Origin: Antilocapra americana
Taxonomy: Eukaryota > Chordata > Mammalia > Artiodactyla > Antilocapridae
NCBI GenBank assembly: GCA_007570785.1
Contig: ML664161.1
Location: 40,175,093-40,239,092 of the forward strand
Direction of reading: 5' to 3'
DNA length: 64,000 bases
Both the position numbers and the translations under genes were made by a program. Numbering within the stretch: the stretch's first letter is position 1; every line of letters begins with the position of its first letter. Under the pieces are notes generated by a model. It was not told the origin of the DNA and did not search any database. It was given only the letters and a program-made list of their open reading frames with translations. Shown piece by piece: positions 20,862 through 31,652 of the stretch.

Positions 20862-21061
20862 CTGCATCTGTGCTCTCCAATACAGTAGCCACTTGCCACA
20901 TGTGCAAAGTCTGAGCACTTGAAATGTGACTAGTGTAAAATGAGACGTGCTGCCAGTGTAGAAATGCTCACCAGATTTCTAGGACTTGTTATGAAAGATT
21001 TAAACTGTCTCATTAATGTTTTTATATTGATTATATGCGTGTGTATATTTTCATTGGTTAT
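20862..21061 (+). mobile_element. MER5A-type hAT-Charlie DNA transposon, left part
   Basis: GTGCTCTCCAATACAGTAGCC, TGCCACATGTGCAAAG, GAGCACTTGAAATGTGACTAG, then GGACTTGTTATGAAAG and TTATATTGATTATATGCG. These match the MER5A family in order. The element is nonautonomous. It breaks at about 21061, where arm B of the inverted repeat begins, and resumes near 21500. Confidence 0.8.
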
Positions 21062-21489
21062 ATTCTATTTTTATGTCTGCCTCACATTTCAACACCTCCT
21101 TATAAGGAGTTAATCTGACAAATCCATATTTTATGTGTAAATGGGAAAAGTCTAGATAAGCCCATTTTGAGGGCCTCTTTGGTCTCTGGCAGTAAAGAAT
21201 CTGCCTGCAATGCAGGAGACCTGACTCGATCACTGGGTCAAGAAGATCCCCTGGAGAAGGACATGGAAACCTACTCCAGTATTCTTGCCTGGAGAATTCC
21301 ATGGGCGGAGGAGCCTGGCAGGCTACAGTCCATGGGGTTACAAAGAGTTGGACATGACTGAGCGATGAACACCTTTACTTTTTCTTCTTTTCTAGGTCCT
21401 AGGTGCCAAAATATATTTTAACAGTGTTTGTTTGTTTGTTGTGGAGTCATTTTCTTCACTCCTGTGGTCTATGGAGAAGCAATACTAAA
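21062..21489 (-). repeat. Unclassified inverted repeat, arm B, interrupted by a SINE
   Basis: Reverse complement of arm A, in two pieces: 21062-21170 and about 21383-21489. The 210 bp between them is a Bov-tA SINE. Landmarks on the plus strand are CACATTTCAACACCTCCTTA, AAGTCTAGATAAGCCCATTTT, TCTAGGTCCTAGGTGCCAAA and AATATATTTTAACAGTG. The whole arm sits within a MER5A element, so it was inserted or copied there after MER5A stopped being mobile, and the SINE came later still. Confidence 0.8.
21171..21375 (+). mobile_element. Bov-tA SINE nested in arm B
   Basis: The head is degraded (GGGCCTCTTTGGTCTCTGGC), followed by AAGAATCTGCCTGCAATGC, a degraded B box GACTCGATCACTGGG, AAGATCCCCTGGAGAAGG and TTGGACATGACTGAGCGATG. 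It separates the two halves of arm B and so postdates it. Confidence 0.94.
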
Positions 21490-21660
21490 TGGAAACAATG
21501 ACAAGTTGCATTGAAATAATAAGGGCATCTGATTAATAATATTGGTTTATGAAAATTAATTTGCTTTCTATTTACCTTTTATTGGTGTGGTTACTAGGAA
21601 ATTTAAAATTATATGTATGGCTCTCATTTGGTGCTTGCTATGTATTTCTAGAGAAATGAA
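21490..21660 (+). mobile_element. MER5A-type transposon, right part
   Basis: After arm B the MER5A sequence resumes: TGATTAATAATATTGG, GAAAATTAATTTGCTTTC, GTGGTTACTAGGAAATTTAA, ATTATATGTATGGCTC and TATGTATTTCTAG. Together with the left part it makes a nearly complete but old copy. Confidence 0.78.
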
Positions 21661-22090
21661 CTAGATGTGCAATCAAGCACAGAACCCCATGAAGGGCAGG
21701 TGATGGCATTAAAGAGAATCAGAACATCCTTGCTGTGTATTGTGGAGGGGGACTGGGGGGGGGGGGGGGGGGGGACAGGTGGTGTCATCTTGGTGAGAGT
21801 ACAAAAGAATTTCTTCACAGTTACCATACAGGTCTAATTAGCTGAGACACATTTCCATCAGCTTCCGTGCCTGGAGCTAGCTGCATCAAGGAGAATGAAA
21901 AGGAATAATGTAGAACTTTGCTCCTTTCCTATTGCATAGGGTGTATCCATATGGGTGAAAGAAAAATTAAGCACATAATTCCATTTCAGTTTCTACTTCC
22001 CTCTTCAGAGAGTTTATTTTGCCTAGATATCATTATATTCATTTACTTTTGGCCTTTTCAGTCTAGATAATGTTGTCATTCCACTGGGTC
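21661..22090. other. Unassigned DNA containing a 20-base G run
   Basis: About 430 bp with no recognised repeat family. It contains an uninterrupted G20 (21755-21774) preceded by a G5 run at 21746-21750. Nothing coding is visible. Confidence 0.5.
21755..21774 (+). repeat. Poly(G) tract, G20
   Basis: Twenty consecutive G residues, unusual for a mammalian genome where poly(A/T) predominates. Such a run can fold into G-quadruplexes and is also prone to length error in sequencing, so the true length is uncertain. Confidence 0.85.
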
Positions 22091-22918
22091 GATTCAGTTC
22101 AGTTGCTCAGTCATGTCCAATTCTTTGTGACCCCATGGACTGCAGCATACCAGGCTTCCCTGTCCTTCACTATCTCCTGGAGCTTCCTCAAACTCATATT
22201 CATTGAGTCAGTGATGCTATACAACCATTTTGTCCCTGTTGTCCCCTTCTCCTCATGCCTTTCTTCTTTCATAGCATCAGGATCTTTTCCAAAGAATTGG
22301 CACTTATCATCAAGTGGCCAAAGTATTGAAGCTTCAGCTTTAGCATCAGTCCTTCCAATGCACATTCAGGACTGATTTCCTTTAGGATGGACTGGTTGGA
22401 TCTCCTTGCAGTCCAAGAGACTCTCAAGAGTCTCCTCCAGCACCACAGTTTGAAAGCATCAGTTCTTCTTCACTCAGCCTTCTAGATGGTCCAATTCTCA
22501 CATCCGTATGTGACTACTGGAAAAACCATAGCTTTGACTAGATGAACATTTGTTGGCAAAGCAGTGTCTTTGCTATATGATATGCTGTCTAGGTTTGTCA
22601 TAACTTCTTCAGAGAAGCAAACATCATTTAATGTCAGGGCTGCAGTCACCTTCTGCAGTAATTTTGGAGCCCAAGAAAATAAAGTCTCTCATTGTTTCCA
22701 TTGTTTCCCCATCTATTTGCCATTACGTGATGGGACAGTATGCCATGATCTTTGTTTTTGGAATGTTAAGTTTTAAGCAGGCTTTTTCACTCTGCTGTTT
22801 CACCGTCATCAAGTGGCTCTTTAGTTCTTCTTTGCTTTCTGCCATGATGGTGGTGTCATCTGTATATCTGAGGTTATTGATATTTCTCCCTGCAGTCTTG
22901 ATTCCACTGGGTCAGCAT
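22091..22918 (-). mobile_element. BovB LINE, 3' ~830 bp
   Basis: Starts at the BovB 3' end (plus strand GATTCAGTTCAGTTGCTCAG) and runs through the ORF2 C-terminus to the palm region. GGTGTCATCTGTATATCTGAG at about 22850 corresponds to the YADD neighbourhood, with TCATCTGTATA encoding a degenerate form. It ends near 'cttgattccactgg', so it is 5'-truncated. The open frames here, on both strands, are fragments of this element. Confidence 0.93.
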
Positions 22919-23699
22919 CTCTTTAAAGATGCTTTTCAGTGCTGAAAGGAGGAAGTCTTCTTTTGGCTTTGGAACATGGCTGTCTTATTTGGTGGAGAAG
23001 CCAGATAATATATCCCCTGTCCTAGATGTACCTTCACTTGATGGCTTAGACACTTCACTTCTTTCGGCATTGTGTGTTCCAAACTGTATTATTTGATAGT
23101 TCTGTGAAATACACCAGAGCACTTTTGTGCCCATTTGTAATTCACCTCTGCCTTGCTCAGTAAAAGGGTGACATACAAATCTGCCCACCCACCTATCTTC
23201 TTGTTCTACATCTTAAAGCCACAAAAGCAGCAGGAGTCTAATTCAGTCAGAGGTTTTATGGTTGAGGAAAGCATGTCTAGGTGGTCTCTTAGTCATCCCC
23301 CCATCCCCATTCTTTCAGTTGAGTCTAAACTGGTTACTATGGCAACACAAGTCCCAGAAACTTTTGTCTTTTTTAAAAAGAAGCCTATAAAAACAATATT
23401 TCTATATGGTATTGAGCTCTAATTAATTTTAATTTAAGGCTGATGCCAGTTAGAAAAGAAGATCTATCAAAATAAAATTTAAAAATACACATATAAACCT
23501 AAACCTTGAGGAAACAAGTCCCTAGGTACAGTAAGCAGTAAGAAAGCCACTGCTATATTAGAGAGATACCTGTGGAGCTGTCAGTCTACAAGTGGCAGTG
23601 GGAAATTTCCTTGGAAAAGAGAAAAATCTCTGAGAGATTTAAAGATCCTATTGAAATTCACGCTGTGAATTGTGTTGCCCACAAAGGCCCCTTAAGCTG
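22919..23699. other. Unassigned DNA
   Basis: About 780 bp with no recognised repeat. Short open frames at 22985-23188 (minus) and 23153-23422 (plus) show no domain. Confidence 0.4.
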
Positions 23700-23936
23700 A
23701 GACAGTGAATGAACACAAGTCTCCCTAACGGGGCGATGCTGACAGCCTTGGCACCACTCTTCATATTCCAGCAGCCTCTGCTGTCAGCTGCAGAGCCCGT
23801 GGGACCCTCCAAGGCCTGGGGAAAAGCAGGCAGAAGGTTTTCTCAGGGCCTTGTGAACTCCTGGCTGGGCTACAAGCTAAGATGTTCGTTCAATCAGATT
23901 CTCTCCGTGTTTGGAATTAAAAAAAAAAAAAAAAAA
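23700..23936 (+). other. GC-richer block ending in A18, possible retrocopy
   Basis: A locally GC-rich stretch (for example CTGTCAGCTGCAGAGCCCGT) ends in an uninterrupted A18 at 23919-23936. A sharp poly(A) end suggests a retroposed transcript, but no AATAAA lies in the usual place. The only possible flanking duplication is the weak GAGCTG found near 23575 and after the A run. I do not recognise a parent gene. The open frame through it (23709-23960) has no motif. Confidence 0.3.
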
Positions 23937-24249
23937 GAGCTGATTTCAAATTCACTTTAGGATTTAAAACCTATTATGTCTTCCAGTTGAGTTCTTTGCA
24001 CAACTGAAACTTCCTTCCTTTAATCATCTTCTATCAGCATTCAAGTACCACTGGTGGATTGACCAGCAAGATTGCCCTGCAAGGCTGAGGCCTCCTGAGA
24101 GTGGCTTGCTTTTATTGCTTTCCTCATCAACTCTTTCTATTTTCAGCTCTCATCAGATTCCCTTCACACATACTCTCTTTGACATCTCATCTCCCATTGG
24201 CCTTGACATATGTCTTTATTCCTCTTATTTCATTGTTCAAAATGTATGT
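23937..24249. other. Unassigned DNA
   Basis: About 310 bp, no recognised feature. Confidence 0.35.
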
Positions 24250-24385
24250 GAAAGCACTAGATTGGGTGCCCAGAGATCTGAATTCTATTCCTGGATTTTC
24301 TGCATTCTCCATCCATGACCTTGAAAGCGAGTGCTTTGTTCTTCTTTCCCTTTGACCAGGACTTGGTAAAGATTAATGTGAGGTA
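24250..24385 (+). mobile_element. MIR SINE
   Basis: GAAAGCACTAGATTGGGTGCC, GATCTGAATTCTATTCCTGG and ATCCATGACCTTGAAAGCG correspond to the MIR head and core. Confidence 0.6.
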
Positions 24386-24629
24386 ATTGCTCAGATCTGA
24401 GATGACAATGAAATTGAGAAGTACTGTGTCTTTGCAGAGAGCACTCAGCCAGGGCTTAGGAGGTCTGGCTATTCTTGCTAGACCAGAAACCTAGATACAA
24501 ATGTGAAGCAAAAAATGTAGGACACTGTAGTGACTGAGATAATAGAACGATAAATATACAAACTTTACCATACCATTGAAGATTAAACAAAAGACAGAGT
24601 TATAAATTAAAAATGTTATCATACATCAC

Positions 24630-24715
24630 CATTTGCGTAGCATTTATGTATCATTTTACACATGTGTTATCTCATTTTTAATGCTTTGATAGCTATTATT
24701 AGAAAGACAGTGGTG
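24630..24715 (-). mobile_element. MIR-like fragment
   Basis: GTAGCATTTATGTATCATTTT, ACATGTGTTATCTCATTTTTA and a 'tagctattatt' end fit the reverse complement of MIR 3' sequence. Short and diverged. Confidence 0.5.
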
Positions 24716-25317
24716 AAAATATAGTCACATTTCAAAGCCTTTCACCTGCCTGGCTAGAATTCTTTCACTGAGGCTGAAGAGTGGCTAGTATAATAACCCA
24801 CACTCCCAGGAAAAGACAAATACGGCAAGCAGTCAGTGAGATATTCCATGCATACCTCTAAGCCAGTGTCCATTATAGATTTCTAAGCAACACTCTACAG
24901 CTACATTATCAGGAGTGACATCCCTGGGGACTAGCAAGTCTTATAGGTTATGGATCATGTCAAGGTGCCAGTAGCCCACCTAACAGTTGCTGCAGGGATT
25001 GCCAGCTATATTCTTCCATAAGAACAAATTGCTAACACTCTGGAGGCTTCTTTTTTTATGTCATGCTCACTGGAAGGAGAGCAAGAGCCTGCTCAATACA
25101 AACAGTTCTGTGCAAAATCTCTCTTTTTGAAGTCATTTTGGAAGTACAGAACTAAGTTTGTATGTATGGCAGACCTAATTATTTCCTTTTGCACTGTGGT
25201 TGTTGAAGCAGCTCATTTTTGGAATAGATGTGACTCTAGACCGTTGTCTATAAAGTGAATTTTGTCAATTCTGTATATGAAATATTATTTTCCTCATTAT
25301 GTATCATTTAAATTAAG
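24716..25317. other. Unassigned DNA
   Basis: About 600 bp without recognised repeats or genes. Confidence 0.4.
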
Positions 25318-26960
25318 TTTAATTCAGCAAACACTTCTGAGAGGCTATTACATGCCCAGTACTATGCTGAACGTATGGGCTTCAGAGATGAATAAGATGC
25401 AGCTGTTGCCTTCAAGAAGCCAGTGATCGAGCTGAAAAATTAGACCTCTCAGAAATTAACTCTGGCAGAATGTGATGTGTGCTATAATGGCTGTGTGAAA
25501 AAATATATACAAGCAAAAGGGAGGGAGTAATTAGTTTTACTCAGATGGGTCAGGGACACCTTCAAAAAATGGAATTGAAACTGGGCTTTGAAGAATGTTT
25601 TAAGATTTTTGTAAGAGTAAAGAGTAAGAGGAGGGAGATCCAGGCCGAAAAAAAAAAAAATGCAGAATAGGAGGCATAAAGGCAAATCACAAATTACGGG
25701 GAATGGTCATGCAACAGCAAAAAGGAAAATAAAAAGAAAAGAAAAGAAAACGTCCTGTCACTGCAATGTATGGTAGAGGATTAGCAGGACAAGTAATTCT
25801 GAGCATCCTTGTCTGTATCCTGTCACATGGCAGCCAGTGAATCTCTGACATATTTGATAGTTTTTCCAGACATAACTCTGGTGGCATATGGAGAAAACAC
25901 AATAAGAGAGGAAAACCAGAGAAACTAATCTGTACAGAAGATGGGGATCTAATCTAAAGGAACAGTAGTAGGAATGAGGACAGGGCAAGAGACAGGAAGG
26001 TAAGAGACATTTGAGAAGCAGTGTGGAAAAGACTCGGTTGGCTGAATGGATTGGTGAGTAAGAGAGAGGCAGGCAGACATCAATTTCTCCAAATTTCTCA
26101 ACTTCAATAATTGGGGAAATGAAGATGTGTTTTGACAGAAGTTTAAAATAAGGAGTACTCACATTTGGAGAGAAAGACATTTAATTTAGCTGTGGGTATT
26201 TCCAGTTGAGATATCTGTGGAACATCCAAATAAGAGGTCCAGTAGTAAGATATAGAATTCATGAGACAGGAGGGGACTAGCATATAGCAATTGGCATCAC
26301 CAAGGATGAACGTCCCATAAGTGAAAAGAGTTAAGGACTATGAGAACTCTGGTGTACTCCACTGTCTGAGAGGCAAATGGAGGGAAAAGAGGAAGGGGAT
26401 ATGAGAAACAGGAATCAAACATAGGAAAGAAAAACTCAGAATAAACATGATCAGTGAAGTCAGTTAAGGAGAGCATATCACAAAAGTAGAATATAAGGGA
26501 GGTAGAATTTGTTTTGTCAGCCTGCATAACCAAGATCATATGAATTTAGGAGATAAATTAATCATTTTAGGTCCTAATGCAAGCTCATAGGTGTGTGCTC
26601 TAATTTTCCTCTTTCATCTGTTCTTTATTTTGTGAAGGTCAAGAATAAGTGAACAGAGAGAGAGACAGAAAATCAAGGTTGAGTGTGTTTTCATGAGAAG
26701 AAAAGGATATGTGAAGAAAGGGACAATGTAATTATAATTGAATGTTGCCAAAAATTAAGGAGCTTGAGAGCTAGGAAAGGATCATTGAATTTGGCTACTA
26801 TGGAGTTGCCGGTGACTTTGAAAACTGCAGTCTCAGTAAAACTCAAGAGGTTTTATAGGTGTGCTACTGGAAATGAGGAGAGAACTATCTATAAATTGAT
26901 TTTATTTTATTTTGTAGTTTGGTGGTAAAGGGGATGGCAGAAATGAGATGGCAGTTCAAG
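25318..26960 (-). mobile_element. L2 LINE, long degraded copy including RT region
   Basis: About 1.6 kb of minus-strand L2. The 3' end is on the left: CAGCAAACACTTCTGAGAGG, ATGCCCAGTACTATGCTGAAC, GAGATGAATAAGATGCAG and TTCAAGAAGCCAGTGATCGAGC. The coding part follows. ATCTGTGGAACATCCAAATAAG, AGGTCCAGTAGTAAGATATAG and GGATCATTGAATTTGGCTACTATGG with GGTGACTTTGAAAACTGCAG correspond to known L2 RT-region sequence read backwards. Stops and frameshifts abound, so minus-strand open frames such as 25758-26180 are remnants. Low-complexity A/G-rich tracts sit at about 25640-25665 and 25720-25750. Confidence 0.78.
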
Positions 26961-28189
26961 GATACACTGAATAAGTTGAACCCTCAGTATCTTCCTAAAA
27001 AATGTGCCTATGAATGGTTCCAAGCAATTTCAAAGCTCTCTAGGTTCTGCTTCCTATACTCAGTTCCCGAGCATTTTTGTCCTGTTTGTTGTCCTTTTTT
27101 GTGTTTTTCTGCACTGATGGGACTATCTGTATGTGGTTCATTGTTCATTTTGTCTCTAGATACATCACCTTAGTTCCATTTCTTGTAGCCTGTGGGTCAG
27201 GCCCACCATTCCTCACTCTACCCCATCCCTCAACACCCATGACTACCCTTGGCACCAAGACCTGAGCTTGCCCACTGCCCACTGCCCACTGGAGTAGAAT
27301 TTAGTTACCTGAGAGCTAGGAAAATAATTTCACTATTCCTTTTGAGTTAAATGCAACCTGCAAGCAGAAGGAAGTGGCTTGAACTACAGAGAGGACCCCT
27401 TAGCCAAATTTCCAGGGTTTCTCCAGCCACCAAAGCACTCCTTCAGGGACATTCACCCTCTGCTTTGACCTCTTTCCTCTTGTGCTGCCCCTCCTCCTTT
27501 CTCCCACCTGACTGGAGCTTAGAGCTTACCTGGCTGGGCTGTGGTTCAGCCTAATTGGAAGCACGAGGTTACCAAAGTCCCAGATCCACTGACCCAGGAG
27601 CTTTTTCTCAGTTTCTGTTTGCCATGTCATTAGCTGCAGCTTCAAGCTGAGCCGAAAGCATTCTAAAGAGTCATTCATTGTTCCTCCCCTAAAAATATTT
27701 TAAATGTGGACCTAGGTGAGATGGTATCTTTTTTTTCCTACCTCCATAGCAATGTCTTTCCTTTTCACATTAACTGAGTTTCAGAAAACTAAACAAAGGA
27801 CAACGATTCCCTCTTGCTGCTACTTTTGGACCACTTTATGGCTAAGACATTACCTAAAGCCTGCTGTGATTATGAAATGCCTTTTGAGTTGAAAATCTTT
27901 CTTCATTTTCCTCTTCCTTCATGATCTGATTGTTACTGCCAGTATAATTGTTTTCTGGGCACATCTATAAAGGACATTTGAGCTTTCTTTAATACTCTTC
28001 TCAATGAGCCCTTCCAGTAAATACCATAATTAAAATGCACACATGTGCTTCATCAGAAATCACAGCATTGCAGGATTCAAGTTCAGAGGTGCCACACTTT
28101 AGAATTAGAAACTTTTCCTTACTCTTATGCATTTCTCAGTCATATTTTTGATGTGAGTTATAGTTTACACCAAAATATAAACCCCACTG
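26961..28189. other. Unassigned DNA, partly GC-richer
   Basis: About 1.2 kb. The part at 27350-27600 is GC-richer than the surroundings (for example CCTGACTGGAGCTTAGAGC) and carries a 67-codon open frame without recognisable domains. A 7-base unit TGCCCAC repeats three times at about 27269-27289. No repeat family was recognised. It might contain a host exon or conserved element, but I see no splice-site pair that would support one. Confidence 0.4.
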
Positions 28190-28392
28190 GGCTTCCTTGA
28201 TGGTTCAGTGGTAAAGAATCTGCCTGCCAGTAGAAGAGACACAGGCTCAATCCCTGGGTTGGGAAGATACCCTAGAGAAGGAAATGGCAACGCATTCCAG
28301 TATTCTTGCCTGGAAAACCCCACGGACAGAGGATCCTCGCAGGCTACAGTCCATGGGGTTGCAAAAGAGTCAGACACGGCTTAGCGACTAAA
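28190..28392 (+). mobile_element. Bov-tA SINE, full length
   Basis: GGGCTTCCTTGATGGTTCAG, AAGAATCTGCCTGCCAG, degraded B box GGCTCAATCCCTGGG at 28243-28257, GGAAATGGCAACGCATTCC and AGTCAGACACGGCTTAGCG. The tail is followed by 'actaaacaataacaatt'. Confidence 0.95.
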
Positions 28393-29374
28393 CAATAACA
28401 ATTAACCTCACCATGCTGAAATCAACTGTGAGCATGGCTGAATTTTTTTGTTTGTTTTTACAATGCCAATGGTATTTTATTAATGTATATGGTAAAGTTC
28501 CAGTTACTGAATTGAATTTTTCACCCGTAGCAAATACCTACTCCTGGAAATCCCCTCAAGTCATTAGATGTCCAATTGATAAAACTCATTTTTTTTTTTT
28601 TTTTGCTCCTCACTTGAAGTCTAGTAACCCTGGACATACAACTATTTATTCTTTCCCTGAATGGCTGTACTTAATGGGTACAGAAGCCTTACTAATGCCA
28701 TTGACAGAGGTACACCATGTGACCAAGTTCTTCCTTAGCTACATGCTATTGGACATTCTGTTGTCTGTTGAGAGTCAGTGCCATCACTGTGAAACCTCAT
28801 ACAAAATAGAATCAATATAAACTCTCTGCATTTGCTGAATTTATAGTTCCAGTTGTGTGTTTATGATAATAAAGACACTCAGCTCTTGGAAATGCTTTAG
28901 ACTCTTGATTCTGTTTCTAATAGTTGTGAGGTGGATGATTACTGGCAGAGACTCATTTTTCATCTTCTCTCTAAAAAAGTAATAGGGGGAGGATGATTTT
29001 ATAGAGATATGCTGTCGAATAAATGTAGGAAATATCAAAGGCAGTTAAGGCAGCAGGATATATACAAGGTATGGCAAGATGAAGAGTGGGAAATGGGTGG
29101 AGATTCTGCAGAAATGGCTACTGGATTCTCAGTTAAACCCAGACAATTCAGATATAGTGGTTCTGTGTAGGTGTGTGGTAATGGTCGGGGGAAGGTCAAG
29201 GACTTTTCCTTTGGTAAAATGCCCCAAGTATCATGAAGATGTAAATAAAATATGAAAGGTTTGGGAAAAGTATTTCTCACATTTCATTCATTCAGAGCTT
29301 TAGTTTCAGTTTTGTGACCAGAGCATTAAAATAAATCAATAAGCATTTATAAAACTAATATTGTAAAGAAGATT
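28393..29374. other. Unassigned DNA with poly(T)
   Basis: Nearly 1 kb without a recognised family. A 135-codon frame at 28413-28820 runs through a T17 tract (about 28589-28605), so it encodes an oligo-phenylalanine run. It has no domain and is best treated as fortuitous. An 81-codon minus frame at 29035-29280 likewise has no known motif. Confidence 0.4.
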
Positions 29375-29507
29375 ATCAGGGAATCTCTCCCTCCTGAAGA
29401 AGGGAAAGGCTACCCACTCCAATATACTGGCCTGGAGAATTCCATAGCTAGTCCATGGGGTCACAAAAAGTCGGACACGACTGAGCGACTTTCACTTACT
29501 TCACTTA
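29375..29507 (+). mobile_element. Bov-tA SINE, head-truncated
   Basis: Begins in the body (GAAGAAGGGAAAGGCTACCC), continues with CTGGAGAATTCCATAGCTAG and ends TCGGACACGACTGAGCGACT plus a 'ttcacttacttcactt' tail. The tRNA head is missing. Confidence 0.9.
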
Positions 29508-30221
29508 AGATAATAGCTTTTAGGGATTTTTAGCATATCCATAGTATGGCAATTCAACTCCTGATTATAAATAAGGAGTTGGTAATATATAATAAGCCAA
29601 ATTAAAACAGGATCTCTGATATGGAAATTACTTTGAATTATTATGAACTCTTATAAACCAAAGCTGCGTTTTAGTCTTAGGGACATATCTAATTTAGATA
29701 TTAACTGATTTTGATGGACTTTGCCTCCTGGGGTTGAATTCATGATTTTGAGCTTTTTATAAATATGTTATCAACAACTTAATTATCAATTAATATTTAT
29801 CAGTTCCACTAATATCCATGTCATTGTTCATTTATTTAGCAAAGAAAACTTGATATGGCTTATCACACATAAAGCTCATTTCAGAGTGTTTACAAATTTT
29901 AATTAAAGTATCTTAATTGGTGTTGAGTATTGAATCATTTTTTTAATGTGGATTGATTGGAAGGGATTGCATTTGCAGATTCTCTCTAAATCTTTTGTGT
30001 TTAAACATAGGATTTTAATTTTTTTTAAAAAATGTATTTGTATTATATTCAGTTATACAGTTCCCTTCAAAAATTCTAACTATAAATTCATGAATTTATG
30101 TACTAGAAGGAAAGATGAGGGAGACCTCTGAGTGACTATAGCATTCTGCCTCTAAATCTGGTACTGTCTACATAAGTGTGTTAAGTTTGTGAAAATGCAT
30201 GTATGTGTCTGTGTGTATATG
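29508..30221. other. Unassigned AT-rich DNA
   Basis: About 710 bp of AT-rich DNA with no recognised feature. Confidence 0.4.
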
Positions 30222-30345
30222 TGCTAAGCTACTTCAGTCGTGTCTGTCTCTTTGTGACCCTGTGGACTATAGCCTGCCAGGCTCCATGGGATTCTCCAGG
30301 CAAGATCACTGAAGTAGGTTCAGCCATTTCTTCCTCTAGGGGGTG
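30222..30345 (-). mobile_element. Bov-tA SINE, head-truncated
   Basis: The plus strand reads CTAAGCTACTTCAGTCGTGTC, GTGGACTATAGCCTGCCAGGC and TTCTCCAGGCAAGATCACTG, stopping near 30345. Only the BovB-like 3' half is present. A 'tgtgtctgtgtgtatatgtg' stretch precedes it. Confidence 0.9.
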
Positions 30346-31650
30346 AAAAAGCATGAACTGTACAGTTGTGATCTTTGCATTCTTGTGTATGATAGTATGC
30401 TTAAATGAAAATATTTGAAATGTGATTTTAGTGTAAATACAAAGATTTCTGGTTTTGCACTCCATGTTAACTCTCTTACAACTTTGTTTAGATGCCAGTA
30501 GGAGCCAGGAAAATAAGGAATAGGATATCATTTTTAAATTTCTTTTTATATTTTCACATGTCTGGAGACTCATTGGAGGAAATAGTTTATCCATCTAATA
30601 GATGTTGTGAAACAAAAATAGAAATACATTCCATTTGTCTCTTGCCATCAAACCTTGATTATTTTGACCTCTGTCTTCTGAAATGAGGTTATATGCCCTC
30701 ACACGTGCATCTTTCCTATTAAAATATATTCACTAAGAAAAATGTAATTAGCAGATTTAATTAATACTTTCTCATTATTTTTGAGTAATTGAGACAGTTC
30801 ATTGATTTGAAAAGAAAAACACCTTAAATAAATATAATTAGCATAGTTATATATACATAGGCTTATGATTTACAATCATATATCATATGCCTGTAAACTG
30901 TTATATATCAAACTTGGCTTTGACCTAATTTCAATCTTGTTTTGGTATTTGTCTTTAATCTCAAGCATCATAAATTATTCTTTTACATGACCGCATTTAT
31001 TGAGTGTTCTTTACTCAGGGGAAAAAACTGGATTGGACAGTTCAAAGACCAAAAGTCTTTATTTAGAACTAGAGTAAGGGCAATGGAGAAAAAAGTAGCC
31101 ACATTACAGACTTCTCATGCATGTCTGTGAACTTGGGTATCATATCTCTAAGTACTTTGTTGAAGAAAGGCCTAGCTAAGTTTGTTACAAATAAGTGCAT
31201 ATGAAGAAAGTAGAATTGCCAGTATATCCTGGTCACTAACATCCATGGTTATTTTTTAAACCCCCACCAAGACATAGGCTATCAGACAGGTGAATTTCTA
31301 CAGATTCTCCATTCTTGGCTGTGCTCATTCAAGAGGGAGTGCTACACTGACCAGATAGCTCAGAGAAGCTGCTCCTTATCCAGATCCGCTCCACCCTAGC
31401 CACAAGGTCTTCACCCAAAACTTTATACGTGTTTCCCCCTGTGCTCAAAGATGATCGGGCAAGATATCTGCGAATAATCTACAATCACTCAATCCGTCTA
31501 TAATCACTGCATGCAAAACACACACCTATGATAATTACACTATTTCAAGTGCTTTCCTGTCTGTGGCCATGATTTCATTTTGTTGGCTGGTTGGTTTTGC
31601 TTATTTGTTTGGCATGAAGTCATGATCTCAACAAATAAATATCTAGCAAA
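30346..31650. other. Unassigned DNA
   Basis: About 1.3 kb. The part at 31260-31520 has slightly more CpG and GC than the flanks (AGATCCGCTCCACCCTAGC) and could be an unrecognised old repeat or unique element. No gene was supported. Confidence 0.4.
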
Positions 31651-31652
31651 TA

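Noticed and set aside
28413..28820. 135-codon plus-strand open frame
   Set aside because: It runs through a T17 tract, has no recognisable domain or homologue, and no splice or promoter context. Chance frame in AT-rich DNA.
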